From positions 62,001 to 126,000 of the forward strand of contig NZ_JHXI01000012.1 of the NCBI RefSeq assembly GCF_000621785.1: 64,000 nucleotides of DNA. The letters run 5' to 3'. Shown here in pieces: positions 18,032-25,587 of the stretch. Positions within the stretch are counted from its first letter, which is position 1; each line of letters begins with the position of its first letter. The notes beneath the pieces are model-generated. The model saw only the letters and a program-made list of their open reading frames with translations. It was not told where the DNA came from and ran no database searches. This DNA is from Ruminococcus flavefaciens ND2009. Its GTDB lineage: Bacteria; Bacillota; Clostridia; Oscillospirales; Ruminococcaceae. A program made the translations under genes and the position numbers.

Positions 18032-18229
18032 ATGAGCAATAACAGCAATAACAAGGGCGTAATGACACAGAAGGGCAGAGAGGCTCTCGAAAGATTCAAG
18101 ATGGAGTCCGCTAACGAGCTGGGCATCGACCTCAAGGAGGGCTATAACGGTGACCTTACCTCAAGAGAGGCAGGCTCTATCGGCGGCAGCATGGTCAAGA
18201 AGATGATCGACTCATATAAGATGCAGTAA
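18032..18229 (+). CDS. Alpha/beta-type small acid-soluble spore protein
   Basis: 65 residues with the two hallmark segments of the SASP alpha/beta family: REALERFKMESANELGI with the GPR-protease-type site, and LTSREAGSIGGSMVKKMI. These proteins coat spore DNA and give UV resistance; they are made in the forespore under sigma G. The start follows AAAGGAG. No convincing sigma G promoter was seen in the AT-rich leader (17880-18030). It is a lone gene followed by the inverted-repeat element at 18247. Confidence 0.93.
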   Translation: MSNNSNNKGVMTQKGREALERFKMESANELGIDLKEGYNGDLTSREAGSIGGSMVKKMIDSYKMQ

Positions 18230-18246
18230 CAGCTGTATCATAATAA

Positions 18247-18552
18247 AAAAGGGAACGCTTAAGGGCGGTGCTCATATAGCAGTTTATGCGTAATTATCGG
18301 GGAAAAACCTTTCTGAGGAAAGGTTCTTCCCCCGAGCCCCTTTTCCAAAGACTTTATAACTGAATTTAGCCCATACAGGGCGCTCCCAGTAAATTACTGG
18401 TTTCCACATCTTGTGGAGCGCCCTGTATGGGCTAAATTTAATGCTAAAAGTTTTAGGAAGGGAGTTTGAGGGAGAACCCTTTCTCAAAAGGGTTTCCCTC
18501 AATATCACCCGTAAAACTTCTGTACGAGTGTCGCCCTTATGCGTTCCCTTTT
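18247..18552. mobile_element. Inverted-repeat element with nested hairpins (MITE-like, second type)
   Basis: Terminal inverted repeats of 27 bases (18247-18273 and 18526-18552) differ at only four positions; both begin AAAAGGGAACGC. Inside is a perfect 24-bp stem (18363-18386 with 18415-18438) and smaller hairpins near 18300-18333 and 18470-18500. It occupies the whole gap between the convergent spore-protein gene and the ABC-like gene, ending 8 bases from the latter's stop codon. No transposase is present, so any movement would be in trans. Confidence 0.75.
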
Positions 18553-18559
18553 CGTTATT

Positions 18560-19276
18560 TCAATGTATCCGGTCTTTGCCGAAAAAAGCGTTGTTAAGTT
18601 GCTTCAATTCTGCAATGTTGTAGCTTTTCCCAAGGTATATGACTTCATCTGCGATATGCTTTATAAATTCGTCGCTTCCCACAGGAAGGACCACCAGTGC
18701 GCCGCTGTCTGTAAGCTCATGCAGCGCTTTTAATAAGTTAGAGCTGCACATTCTCTCGTAAAAAGCGCTTGAATTGTACGGGGCAAAGTAGATGCGCTTG
18801 TTCTGAGCATATCCATAGGCAGAAGAGGCTCTCCAGCGCTCTCCGCTCAGTCCTGTGAACTTTCTGTTGTATCGTTCTTCGGTCAGCAGGAACCTTCCGG
18901 CGATGTCCTGAAAGCTCATGGTATCTGAGCGCCGCGACAAGGCTTTTTCTATTGATCTTTTCACCTGATATTTGCCGTAGGGCTCTCGTGAGGGCTCCAG
19001 ATTCCATGATACATCACAAAGGTCCTGACGGCTTATGGGGCTGCCGCTGTAACAGACCCTGACTTCCTCAAATTCTATCCTTCCGCCCAGAAAATAGGAT
19101 AAATACTCACAGCCCAGACCGTATTCGCTTACCAAGCCGTAAATTTTACCGCTCTCAAAGGTCAGATCCTTGTAATACCATGTGTCATTAAGCTCTGTGC
19201 TGTGACCTGCAATGCATGATGTACAGGCTGAGGTGTCGAGCTTTATTGTAAATTTATCGTTAAATCCCTTTATCAT
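18560..19276 (-). CDS. Degenerate ABC-ATPase-like protein
   Basis: A 238-residue protein with ABC-ATPase layout but eroded motifs. The Walker A position reads GLVSEYGLGCEY, with no GKS/T. The signature reads FTGLSGERWRAS. The expected Walker B region, IYFAPYNSSAF, has no Asp-Glu. ATP hydrolysis is therefore unlikely. An N-terminal CTSC is notable. I took the ATG at 19276, with GGTGG 8 bases upstream; a GTG at 19288 is the alternative. It follows the XRE regulator gene by about 65 bases on the same strand, and such regulator/ABC-like pairs occur in clostridia. The role is unknown. Confidence 0.7.
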   Translation of the reverse strand: MIKGFNDKFTIKLDTSACTSCIAGHSTELNDTWYYKDLTFESGKIYGLVSEYGLGCEYLSYFLGGRIEFEEVRVCYSGSPISRQDLCDVSWNLEPSREPYGKYQVKRSIEKALSRRSDTMSFQDIAGRFLLTEERYNRKFTGLSGERWRASSAYGYAQNKRIYFAPYNSSAFYERMCSSNLLKALHELTDSGALVVLPVGSDEFIKHIADEVIYLGKSYNIAELKQLNNAFFGKDRIH

Positions 19277-19341
19277 AATATTTACCACCAGATCATGTGT
19301 TATTGGTCATATTATAGCTGTCTGACCTTCGGGAGAGAACG

Positions 19342-19920
19342 TCATTTCAGCAGCCACGCCACCAGTATGCAGACTGTGAAGCCGATCATTGCCGATACTG
19401 CGCCGAACAGTGCCTTCATCAGATTGCTGTTGCCTTTTTTTATGCGCTCGGCAGAGATCTCTTCAAGGGGCTTGCCCTCCATATAGGCTTTTATCTCCTT
19501 GTAGGTGGTAAGATCGTTTGCCTTTTTCAGCTTCTCCACCTTTACGGCAGTAAACAGTGACACCGCGGTGATGACTGCCCATATGGCACCGCCGACCCAG
19601 CCAAGGTACTTGATAAGGGGCAGGGGAGATACTATCATTATAATGTACTCCGCCGCAAGCACCCATGCCAGGGCATTGAATTTCTTTACCTCATTTTTGC
19701 TGATCTCGTTGTTCATAGTTTCAACATCTCCTTTAACTAATTCGTCAAGAGATATATTGAAAAGCTTTCCGAGAATGAGGAGGCTGTGGATATCGGGATA
19801 GCTTTTGCCGTTCTCCCAGTTTGATATGGTCTGGCGGCTGACATAAGCATTTTCCGCAAGGGTCTCCTGGGACCACTTGAGTCGGGTCCTGTGCTTTTTG
19901 ATCTGATTTCCGATCTCCAT
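19342..19920 (-). CDS. XRE-family regulator with membrane-spanning C-terminus
   Basis: 192 residues. An N-terminal helix-turn-helix (about 5-60; WSQETLAENAYVSRQTISNWENGKSYP) is followed by two hydrophobic segments near 90-125 and a last one at the C-terminus (about 168-191). It would be a membrane-tethered repressor-type regulator. Upstream, CTTTGACA (20027-20034) and TGTCAAAG (20051-20058) form an inverted repeat that could be its operator. It likely forms an operon with the degenerate ABC protein. Confidence 0.88.
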   Translation of the reverse strand: MEIGNQIKKHRTRLKWSQETLAENAYVSRQTISNWENGKSYPDIHSLLILGKLFNISLDELVKGDVETMNNEISKNEVKKFNALAWVLAAEYIIMIVSPLPLIKYLGWVGGAIWAVITAVSLFTAVKVEKLKKANDLTTYKEIKAYMEGKPLEEISAERIKKGNSNLMKALFGAVSAMIGFTVCILVAWLLK

Positions 19921-20137
19921 ATTTCCTCCTTCGGAGCTTTTTCTCCTGACAGATACCAGTATACCTGCCCCGTGAGAAAAATGCTACCAATCTGTTTTTA
20001 CATCTGAAAAAAATGCTGCAAAAAGCCTTTGACAACTGACGGAAAAGCCATGTCAAAGCCCTTTTACATCCCGAAATACAGGCAAATGCGAACATCAAAA
20101 AAGACGGAGCGGCTGCCCTGTCTCTTTTGAGATAATA

Positions 20138-21010
20138 TCACTTGTTCTTGCGTCTTACCAGTACCGCTACCAGCTCGGGACCTATGTTTGCAGTAACAAC
20201 TGCACCGATGCTGCCGTACATCTCAGCTTTTCTGCCCGTCTTTTTATAGAGTTCCTTCTCCACTTCCTTTGCAAGGGTGTTGTCCTTGCCGTGTATCATC
20301 AGGTATGGAGTCTGGGGAGTCATATTCTTCTCTACTATCTCTGCCAGCTTGGGAACGATATTCTTCTCGCCCCTTATCTTGTCAACGGTAGTTGTGGTGC
20401 CGTCGGCGAAAAGGATAACGGGCTTGAGACCTAAAAGCTCTCCCGCAAAAGCCTTTGCTGCGGAGATACGTCCCGACTTCTTGGCGTACTTGAGGTTGTA
20501 GGGAACTGCGTATATGCCGCATACATTGAACCAGTCCTCCAGATAAGCCACTATCTCCTCGGCATCAGCGCCGCGGCGGATCTTCTTTGCGGCTTCCATA
20601 AGGGGATAGCCGTAGAAAAGGGTGTAGCACTTGGAGTCAAGGTTGAAAATGCGGATCTTGTCCTTGGCTTCGGGAACATTCTCGAAGAAATCGTTCTTTC
20701 CGATGAGTGAATTATTGTATGTGCCCGAGCCCTGGGAGTTGATGGACACACTGATTATATCGGTATAGCCCTGGTCAAAGAGCTCCTTGTAGGCTTCCTC
20801 AAAGGTGACGGGAGATATTTGCGAATGCTTGGGTATCTCGTCTGTCTTTTCGAGGAGCTCATAGAATTCCTGAGTTGACTTGTCTATAATCTCACGGAAG
20901 CTCTCGCCGCCTACGGTGAGGGTGAAGGGGAGCAGCTTTATCCCCAGCTCCTCAATGGTCTCCTTTGAAAGGTCGCAGCATGAATCGGTAAGTAATGCTA
21001 TCTTTGACAT
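20138..21010 (-). CDS. DegV family fatty-acid-binding protein
   Basis: 290 residues with the DegV start KIALLTDSCCDLSKETIEELGIKLLPF and the segments KHSQISPVTFEEAY and SVSINSQGSGTYNN. DegV/FakB proteins bind a fatty acid and present it to the kinase FakA; no fakA is seen here. It lies 13 bases after trmL on the same strand. Confidence 0.93.
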   Translation of the reverse strand: MSKIALLTDSCCDLSKETIEELGIKLLPFTLTVGGESFREIIDKSTQEFYELLEKTDEIPKHSQISPVTFEEAYKELFDQGYTDIISVSINSQGSGTYNNSLIGKNDFFENVPEAKDKIRIFNLDSKCYTLFYGYPLMEAAKKIRRGADAEEIVAYLEDWFNVCGIYAVPYNLKYAKKSGRISAAKAFAGELLGLKPVILFADGTTTTVDKIRGEKNIVPKLAEIVEKNMTPQTPYLMIHGKDNTLAKEVEKELYKKTGRKAEMYGSIGAVVTANIGPELVAVLVRRKNK

Positions 21011-21023
21011 AATAATATCTCCT

Positions 21024-21521
21024 TTACCATTCGTATTTTGTCAGTTTTCCCTCACGGGAAAGGTCGGGGTAGTCCCACTGTCTGAGGACCTCATATACCG
21101 CTATGGCTACGGAATTGGAAAGATTAAGGCTCCGCAGCTCATTGCGCATGGGTATCCTTACGCAGCTATCGGGATTATCGCGGAGGAGCTCCTCGGGAAG
21201 TCCCTTGTCCTCCCGTCCGAAGACGAGATAGGCGTTATCTGGGTATTCCGCTTCACTGTGGACGTGAAGTCCCTTGGTGGTGAAGTAGAAGAAATGCCCG
21301 TCCTTGTTCTTCTCAAAGAGGTCCTCAAGGCTGTCGTAGTATGTGATGTCAAGCTTGTCCCAGTAGTCCAGACCTGCACGCTTGAGGTGCTTGTCGCTTA
21401 CCTCGAAGCCCAGGGGGCGTACCAGGTGGAGCCTGGCGCCCGTGACGGCGCAGGTACGGGATATATTTCCCGTGTTCTGGGGGATCTGGGGTTCAACCAG
21501 GACGATATTAAGGTTCTGCAT
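21024..21521 (-). CDS. trmL: tRNA (cytidine/uridine-34-2'-O)-methyltransferase
   Basis: A SPOUT-fold methyltransferase of 165 residues, the usual length. It methylates the wobble ribose of tRNA-Leu. Typical segments are VLVEPQIPQNTGNISRTCA at the N-terminus, LVFGREDKGLPEELL, and the knot region RIPMRNELRSLNLSNSVAIA. It is the first gene of a pair with degV. Between this start and 21755 (about 230 bases) I saw only a small hairpin and no gene. Confidence 0.95.
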   Translation of the reverse strand: MQNLNIVLVEPQIPQNTGNISRTCAVTGARLHLVRPLGFEVSDKHLKRAGLDYWDKLDITYYDSLEDLFEKNKDGHFFYFTTKGLHVHSEAEYPDNAYLVFGREDKGLPEELLRDNPDSCVRIPMRNELRSLNLSNSVAIAVYEVLRQWDYPDLSREGKLTKYEW

Positions 21522-21754
21522 AATTATCCTTCTGTTATTTATAATAGTATCGTTCTCCTCTGTAAGGAGGACGCGGTGTTTACTTGGCTGAAAGCGTCTT
21601 TATACAGCAGCTGTCTCTGCCGCTGCCGGAAGCAGAAAAGGGCTGTGAGTTTTATTTTCATGGCGTCTCCTTTTCAAAACAGAATAATTCTTATCAAAGT
21701 ACAGATAATATCATCGTCCGAAGAAACGGACAATAACTGACGGGAGTGTTTGAA

Positions 21755-21928
21755 ATGGATATTAAGTCACTTGCCAAAGGTGCAGCCGCAGGTGCGGCGG
21801 TAGGTTTTGCCTGCTATGCGCTCTCAAGCGCACGTCCCATTAAGAAGATGAGTATAAAGCGGGACGCAGGAAAGGCTCTCAGAGCCGCAGGAAATCTCCT
21901 GGACGATATAAAGTCGGTAATTATGTAG
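21755..21928 (+). CDS. Small glycine-zipper protein
   Basis: A 57-residue protein, MDIKSLAKGAAAGAAVGF at the start, with one Gly/Ala-rich hydrophobic stretch (about 8-25) and a basic amphipathic C-terminus. GGGAG lies 9 bases before the ATG; a GTG at 21746 is an alternative start. It overlaps the 3' end of ruvX by 8 bases on the opposite strand. Function unknown; a membrane-associated small protein is likely. Confidence 0.6.
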   Translation: MDIKSLAKGAAAGAAVGFACYALSSARPIKKMSIKRDAGKALRAAGNLLDDIKSVIM

Positions 21929-22349
21929 GCTCGCCGGAGTTGCGTCTGTAGCCTAAATAGCTCTCGAGTATGAGCACAGCCGCAACAGCGTCCACAACAG
22001 CCTTGCGCTTCTTGCCGCGGGTGTTGGTGACGTTGAGGGCGTTATGCGCCGAAACTGTGGTGCAGCGCTCGTCCCAGAGCTTTACGGGACAGCCTGTGAG
22101 CTTTTCAAGCTCCTCGGCGAAGAGCTTGCATTTCTCGGCTCTTTCGCCGACTGTTCCGTTCATATTCATGGGATAGCCCACCACTATCTGCTCCGCACGC
22201 TGCTCCTTTGCGAGAGCGGCGGTCTTTTCTATACATTTATTGAAGTCCTTTTCCGCGATGACCGTCACGGGGGAAGCTATCATCTCGCTTTTGCCGCAGA
22301 CAGCTATGCCCGTTCTTGCGTCGCCGAAGTCCACAGACATGATTATCAT
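21921..22349 (-). CDS. ruvX: Putative pre-16S rRNA nuclease / Holliday junction resolvase-like
   Basis: 142 residues of the YqgF/RuvX family, needed for 16S rRNA 5'-end maturation. It shows the RNase H-like strand SVDFGDARTGIAVCG, the segment IVVGYPMNMNGTVGERAEKC, and the late acidic segment VVDAVAAVLILESYL. I chose the ATG preceded by AAAAGGCGG with a 6-base gap; the longer TTG start at 22370 overlaps that ribosome site. A strong promoter lies at 22406-22434. Confidence 0.92.
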   Translation of the reverse strand: MIIMSVDFGDARTGIAVCGKSEMIASPVTVIAEKDFNKCIEKTAALAKEQRAEQIVVGYPMNMNGTVGERAEKCKLFAEELEKLTGCPVKLWDERCTTVSAHNALNVTNTRGKKRKAVVDAVAAVLILESYLGYRRNSGEPT

Positions 22350-22405
22350 AATATACCGCCTTTTCCTCAACCCGTGTACATGGGCTGATTTTTGGTTTAC
22401 ATTAT

Positions 22406-22434
22406 ATTATAACATAAACTGCACAAAAATGCAA
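22406..22434 (-). promoter_or_regulatory. Promoter of ruvX
   Basis: On the minus strand, TTGCAT, a 17-base spacer, then TATAAT. The remainder of the 22435-22638 gap shows nothing else I can name. Confidence 0.8.
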
Positions 22435-22638
22435 GGTACGTGGGATAAGAGCTCTTGCGTGTCAGAATTATAGTGTGAAAACGGCGGGGACGGCGTTCTC
22501 TGCTGCAAAGTCGGAGACTGTATGTATCAAGTGTTCAGACCAATGTGGAAAAACGCGAAAAATTATGAAAACTAATGAAATAGTGAGATAAATGCAAAAA
22601 AATATCTCAAAAAGCCCAAAATCAACCGCGGACGACGT

Positions 22639-22667
22639 TTGAAGTTCGTATGAACCTGTGATATAAT
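22639..22667 (+). promoter_or_regulatory. Promoter of the DUF1836 gene
   Basis: TTGAAG, a 17-base spacer, then TATAAT, 30 bases before the start codon. Confidence 0.8.
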
Positions 22668-22697
22668 CATATCATCGTCAGAGAGGAGTTAAAGACT

Positions 22698-23264
22698 ATG
22701 AATAGACTTATTCCGGGTACTACAATGAAATTTTCCGAACAGGCAAGAGAATCGGCATTTTCGCTCATCTCTCCCGTTCTTGAAGCTACAGGCGGACTTA
22801 CTCTTTCCCAGCTCTCAAAGCTCACAGGTCTTGAGGGCACCACTATCCAGAACTGGATAAAGCGGGGCTGGGTATCCGCTACCAAGGGCAAGAAATACTC
22901 AGAAAAGCAGATACTTCGCATACTGCTTATCAATATGCTCCGCAAGGCTATGAAGCTGGAGGACATTGCAAATCTTATGCGCTACATAAACGGCGATGTG
23001 GAGGATACCTCAGATGACATCATCGAGGAGGTCCTTCTCTATGATATTCTTTGCAGGATAATCTTCACCGCCGAGGACGAGGGCGCATTCGACAGCGACC
23101 AAATCAAAACTCTCGTCGCCCGTGAGGTGGCAGAGAATACCAGGGAGATCGCCGATGACGACAAGCTTAGAAAGGCTATGTTCGTCATGGTAATGGGGTA
23201 CAGAAGCGGTTTCCTCAGAACTGAGATGGAGAAGGGTCTGGAGATCATTCTCGACGAAATGTAA
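22698..23264 (+). CDS. DUF1836 protein, MerR-like helix-turn-helix regulator
   Basis: 188 residues. The helix-turn-helix region spans about 30-75 (LTLSQLSKLTGLEGTTIQNW, then RGWVSATKGKKYSEKQI), as in the DUF1836 family of clostridial regulators. The C-terminal half is helical and acidic. AGAGGAG precedes the ATG. The targets are unknown. An adjacent small membrane-protein gene follows by 18 bases and is probably in the same transcript. Confidence 0.85.
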   Translation: MNRLIPGTTMKFSEQARESAFSLISPVLEATGGLTLSQLSKLTGLEGTTIQNWIKRGWVSATKGKKYSEKQILRILLINMLRKAMKLEDIANLMRYINGDVEDTSDDIIEEVLLYDILCRIIFTAEDEGAFDSDQIKTLVAREVAENTREIADDDKLRKAMFVMVMGYRSGFLRTEMEKGLEIILDEM

Positions 23265-23282
23265 GTCAAATGGGGCTATACT

Positions 23283-23531
23283 ATGAAAAATGAAGATGTA
23301 AACAAGAAAACCGTTCATAAGGGGCAGGACTCGTATTTTGCGTGCTTTATGTGTATCGGAATGAGCGTGGGGATGCTCATAGGACAGATGGTTTTTGATA
23401 ATATGGCGCTTGGAATGGGAATAGGGATGTCCATCGGAGTTGCCATAGGTGCCGCTCTTGACGCCGAAAAGCGTAAGAGCTCCGATACGGGGGAAAGCAC
23501 TGAAATTGATACGCAGGACCGCAATGAATAA
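23283..23531 (+). CDS. Small Gly/Met-rich membrane protein
   Basis: 82 residues with two short hydrophobic stretches rich in Gly and Met (about 19-38 and 43-62; the second contains LGMGIGMSIGVAIGAAL), then a polar acidic tail. This is a glycine-zipper hairpin topology. I do not recognise the family. It lies downstream of the DUF1836 regulator and directly before the structured non-coding stretch, which could be its 3' untranslated region. Confidence 0.65.
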   Translation: MKNEDVNKKTVHKGQDSYFACFMCIGMSVGMLIGQMVFDNMALGMGIGMSIGVAIGAALDAEKRKSSDTGESTEIDTQDRNE

Positions 23532-23534
23532 AAG

Positions 23535-23937
23535 TCTTTCGGGGGAAATGACGGCTGCTCTCGGAGCGGCAATGAAAGCTGTTCTCATTCTCCGTTCGGG
23601 GGGACGGAGAGTGAGTACTCATCTGACCTGGTTAGGGATTCGAAGCTGAAATAAGGGAAAGCTTCATTTAATAACAGTGCGCAGAGGTCTGGGGGGACCG
23701 AAACGCACAGGGGTAAACAACTTTGTATAACGACGAAGCAATAGTGACACAATAGCCATGATATAGGGGTGATCGGGGAAAAGATTGCTCTGCCGCATAG
23801 GGGTATGCGGACAAGCTTCCTCTTATGAAATGCAAGCATATAACATGATTTCAGACGGATCTCTGAAGGGATAAGGGGATTATCTCTTAATAAGGGGAAA
23901 AGAAAAAGCTCATGCAGGGGTGCATGGGCTTTTTCGC
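23535..23937 (+). ncRNA. Candidate structured non-coding RNA, about 0.35-0.4 kb
   Basis: There is no convincing coding frame, but a dense series of complementary segments: GCTGCTC/GAGCGGC (23554-23570), a 12-bp stem CTCATTCTCCGT (23584-23595) with 23604-23615, GAAGCT/AGCTTC (23642-23665), GTGCG/CGCAC (23677-23708) enclosing GGTC/GACC, and CCGCATA/TATGCGG (23793-23810). AAGGGGA/ATAGGGG-type loops recur five or more times. It ends in a terminator at 23903-23934. No own promoter is certain, so it may be a processed 3' region of the upstream gene. It does not show RNase P, tmRNA or SRP landmarks. A raiA-type RNA is one thing to test, but I cannot confirm it. Confidence 0.55.
23903..23934. terminator. 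Bidirectional terminator between the RNA and the amidohydrolase gene
   Basis: Stem GCTCATGCA (23908-23916) / TGCATGGGC (23921-23929), with A5 before and T5 after, so it can serve both strands. Confidence 0.85.
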
Positions 23938-23940
23938 ATA

Positions 23941-24741
23941 TTATCTCAGTTTAAGGAGCCTTTCCGCATTTTCGTGGAAGATGAGCTCCTTTTCTTTTTC
24001 CGTCAGGGGAAGCCTGTTTATCATGGCTATCTCGTTGGCGGGATCGTCCCAGGGACAGTCGCTGCCGAAGAGTACCTTGTCCGCTCCCTGCTTACGGATT
24101 ATGCGGAGGAGCTGATCGTCCTCGATATATCGGGAGATAACTCCCACATCGAACCATAGGTTTTCGTATTTCCCTGCGGTGTATCTCTCAACATCGTCCC
24201 ACATTCCCAGTCCGCCAAGGTGTGCGGCGACTATGGTGAGCTGTGGGAAGGCTTCCGCAAGAGCCGCGAAGCTTTGCGGAGTTGCTCTTATGACGTCCTC
24301 GGAGTATGGGTCCCAGCCGCCGTGGAAAACGGCTATGAGACCAAGCTCCGCTATTTTTTCGTATACGGGGAACATTCTCTCCTCATTGGGAGCGAATTTC
24401 TGATACTCGGAATGGAACTTGACACCGCAGAGCCCCAGTGACTTTATACGCTCTACCTCCCGGACTGCGTCCTCTGCGTCGGGGTGGACTGTGCCGCAGC
24501 AGTATAGCCCGTCCCCCATTATCTCAGCCGCCCAGTTGTTGATGGTGGTCTGCTGTGAGGGCTTTGTAGCCACAGGCAGGAGCAGTGCTCGGTCTATGCC
24601 GTTTTCTGCCATTTTTCTGAGGAGACCTGCAACAGTGCCGTCGGTGGCGGGAGTTATGCCGCTGGTGTCGGAAAGTCCCGAGACAGCCCTTTCCGCAAGG
24701 GCATCGGTAAATGCGTGGGTGTGAAAATCAAAGTACCTCAT
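23941..24741 (-). CDS. Amidohydrolase family (metal-dependent TIM-barrel hydrolase)
   Basis: 266 residues of the amidohydrolase-2 type, with the metal-binding signature YFDFHTHAF at the start, VKFHSEYQ, a FHGGWDP segment, AHLGG, and the late Asp in LFGSDCPWDDP. Such enzymes hydrolyse or decarboxylate small cyclic or carboxylic compounds; the substrate is unknown. The frame can start at GTG 24753, which overlaps the ArsR stop, or at ATG 24741, which I prefer because GGAG lies 11 bases upstream. Either way it is tightly coupled to the ArsR gene. Confidence 0.85.
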   Translation of the reverse strand: MRYFDFHTHAFTDALAERAVSGLSDTSGITPATDGTVAGLLRKMAENGIDRALLLPVATKPSQQTTINNWAAEIMGDGLYCCGTVHPDAEDAVREVERIKSLGLCGVKFHSEYQKFAPNEERMFPVYEKIAELGLIAVFHGGWDPYSEDVIRATPQSFAALAEAFPQLTIVAAHLGGLGMWDDVERYTAGKYENLWFDVGVISRYIEDDQLLRIIRKQGADKVLFGSDCPWDDPANEIAMINRLPLTEKEKELIFHENAERLLKLR

Positions 24742-24749
24742 GGGGGGCG

Positions 24750-25100
24750 TCACTCCATAACGTGTTCCATTGCGTGGTAGAAAATGGTCTTTACATGGTC
24801 ATCGCAGAGGGAGTAGAATATGGTCTTGCCCTCGCGGCGTGAGCTGACAAGGCGAGCCTGCTTCAGCACTCTCAGCTGATGAGAGATCGCCGACTGGGTC
24901 ATTCCCAGCAGCCTTGCTATGTCGCAGACGCACATCTCGCTCTGACAGAGCACGAATATTATCCTTATTCTTGTGGAGTCGCCGAAAACCTTCAGCAGCT
25001 CCGCCGCGTCGTAGAGAACGGCTTCGTCGGGCATCACCTTCGATACCTTTTCAACTATGTCCTTATGGACGCCGTGGGTACCGCAGATATGTTCCTCCAT
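24750..25100 (-). CDS. ArsR/SmtB-family metal-sensing repressor with two candidate metal sites
   Basis: A 116-residue winged-helix repressor (TQSAISHQLRVLKQARLVSSRREGKTIFYSL). It carries both known metal sites of the family. The alpha3N cysteine pair is MCVCDI (C57, C59), with C6 near the N-terminus. The alpha5 set D100-x-H102-x10-H113-x2-E116 exactly matches the SmtB/CzrA spacing. Zn(II) or Cd(II)/Pb(II) sensing is inferred. There is no metal efflux gene next door; it overlaps or abuts the amidohydrolase gene instead, which it may regulate. Confidence 0.9.
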   Translation of the reverse strand: MEEHICGTHGVHKDIVEKVSKVMPDEAVLYDAAELLKVFGDSTRIRIIFVLCQSEMCVCDIARLLGMTQSAISHQLRVLKQARLVSSRREGKTIFYSLCDDHVKTIFYHAMEHVME

Positions 25101-25109
25101 AATTTCCTC

Positions 25110-25544
25110 CTATGATGTGAATATACAGACTGCCCCCACTGCACAGGCAATGCCGATAACGGTGCCCACAGTGCAGGTGATACAGGCAAATCTGTCGAAA
25201 ACGAATTTCTTGTTTCTGCTGAGGAATACCGTATAGCCCTTGTCCTTGCGGTAGAGTCTGCTGAGCAGGAAGCTCTCCGCAGGGAAGATATTGGGGTATT
25301 CCGTTCCGTCGATGATGTAGTAGGCGTTTTTGAATTTGCTTGTGGGGCTCTTGTCTATGCGTGAGAACACAGCTTTGTGCTTTTTTGCAAAGAGCAGCCG
25401 CACAAAAAAGAAGCAGAGGAACAGCATGGAAAACGCAAATCCCGCTATTATAAGCGAGGCGCCGGCAAATACGAGAAATATGGGCTTAACGCCTATCACC
25501 AGACAAAGTACCACTATGACCGCGATAACTGCGATGGCTTCCAC
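25110..25544 (-). CDS. Small membrane protein, unknown
   Basis: 144 residues with two hydrophobic helices at the N-terminus (about 2-50), a soluble middle with basic residues, and one helix at the C-terminus (about 120-142). It starts at GTG preceded by AGGAGGTG. It lies 9 bases upstream of the ArsR gene on the same strand and is likely the first gene of that operon. I do not recognise the family. Confidence 0.7.
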   Translation of the reverse strand: MEAIAVIAVIVVLCLVIGVKPIFLVFAGASLIIAGFAFSMLFLCFFFVRLLFAKKHKAVFSRIDKSPTSKFKNAYYIIDGTEYPNIFPAESFLLSRLYRKDKGYTVFLSRNKKFVFDRFACITCTVGTVIGIACAVGAVCIFTS

Positions 25545-25587
25545 GGGCTCACCTCCTGCATTTATGACGGATACGCCTTTCCCGGCG

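Noticed and set aside
18284-18508. Open frames of about 70 codons on both strands
   Set aside because: They fall within the inverted-repeat element and mirror its palindromic sequence; no ribosome site.
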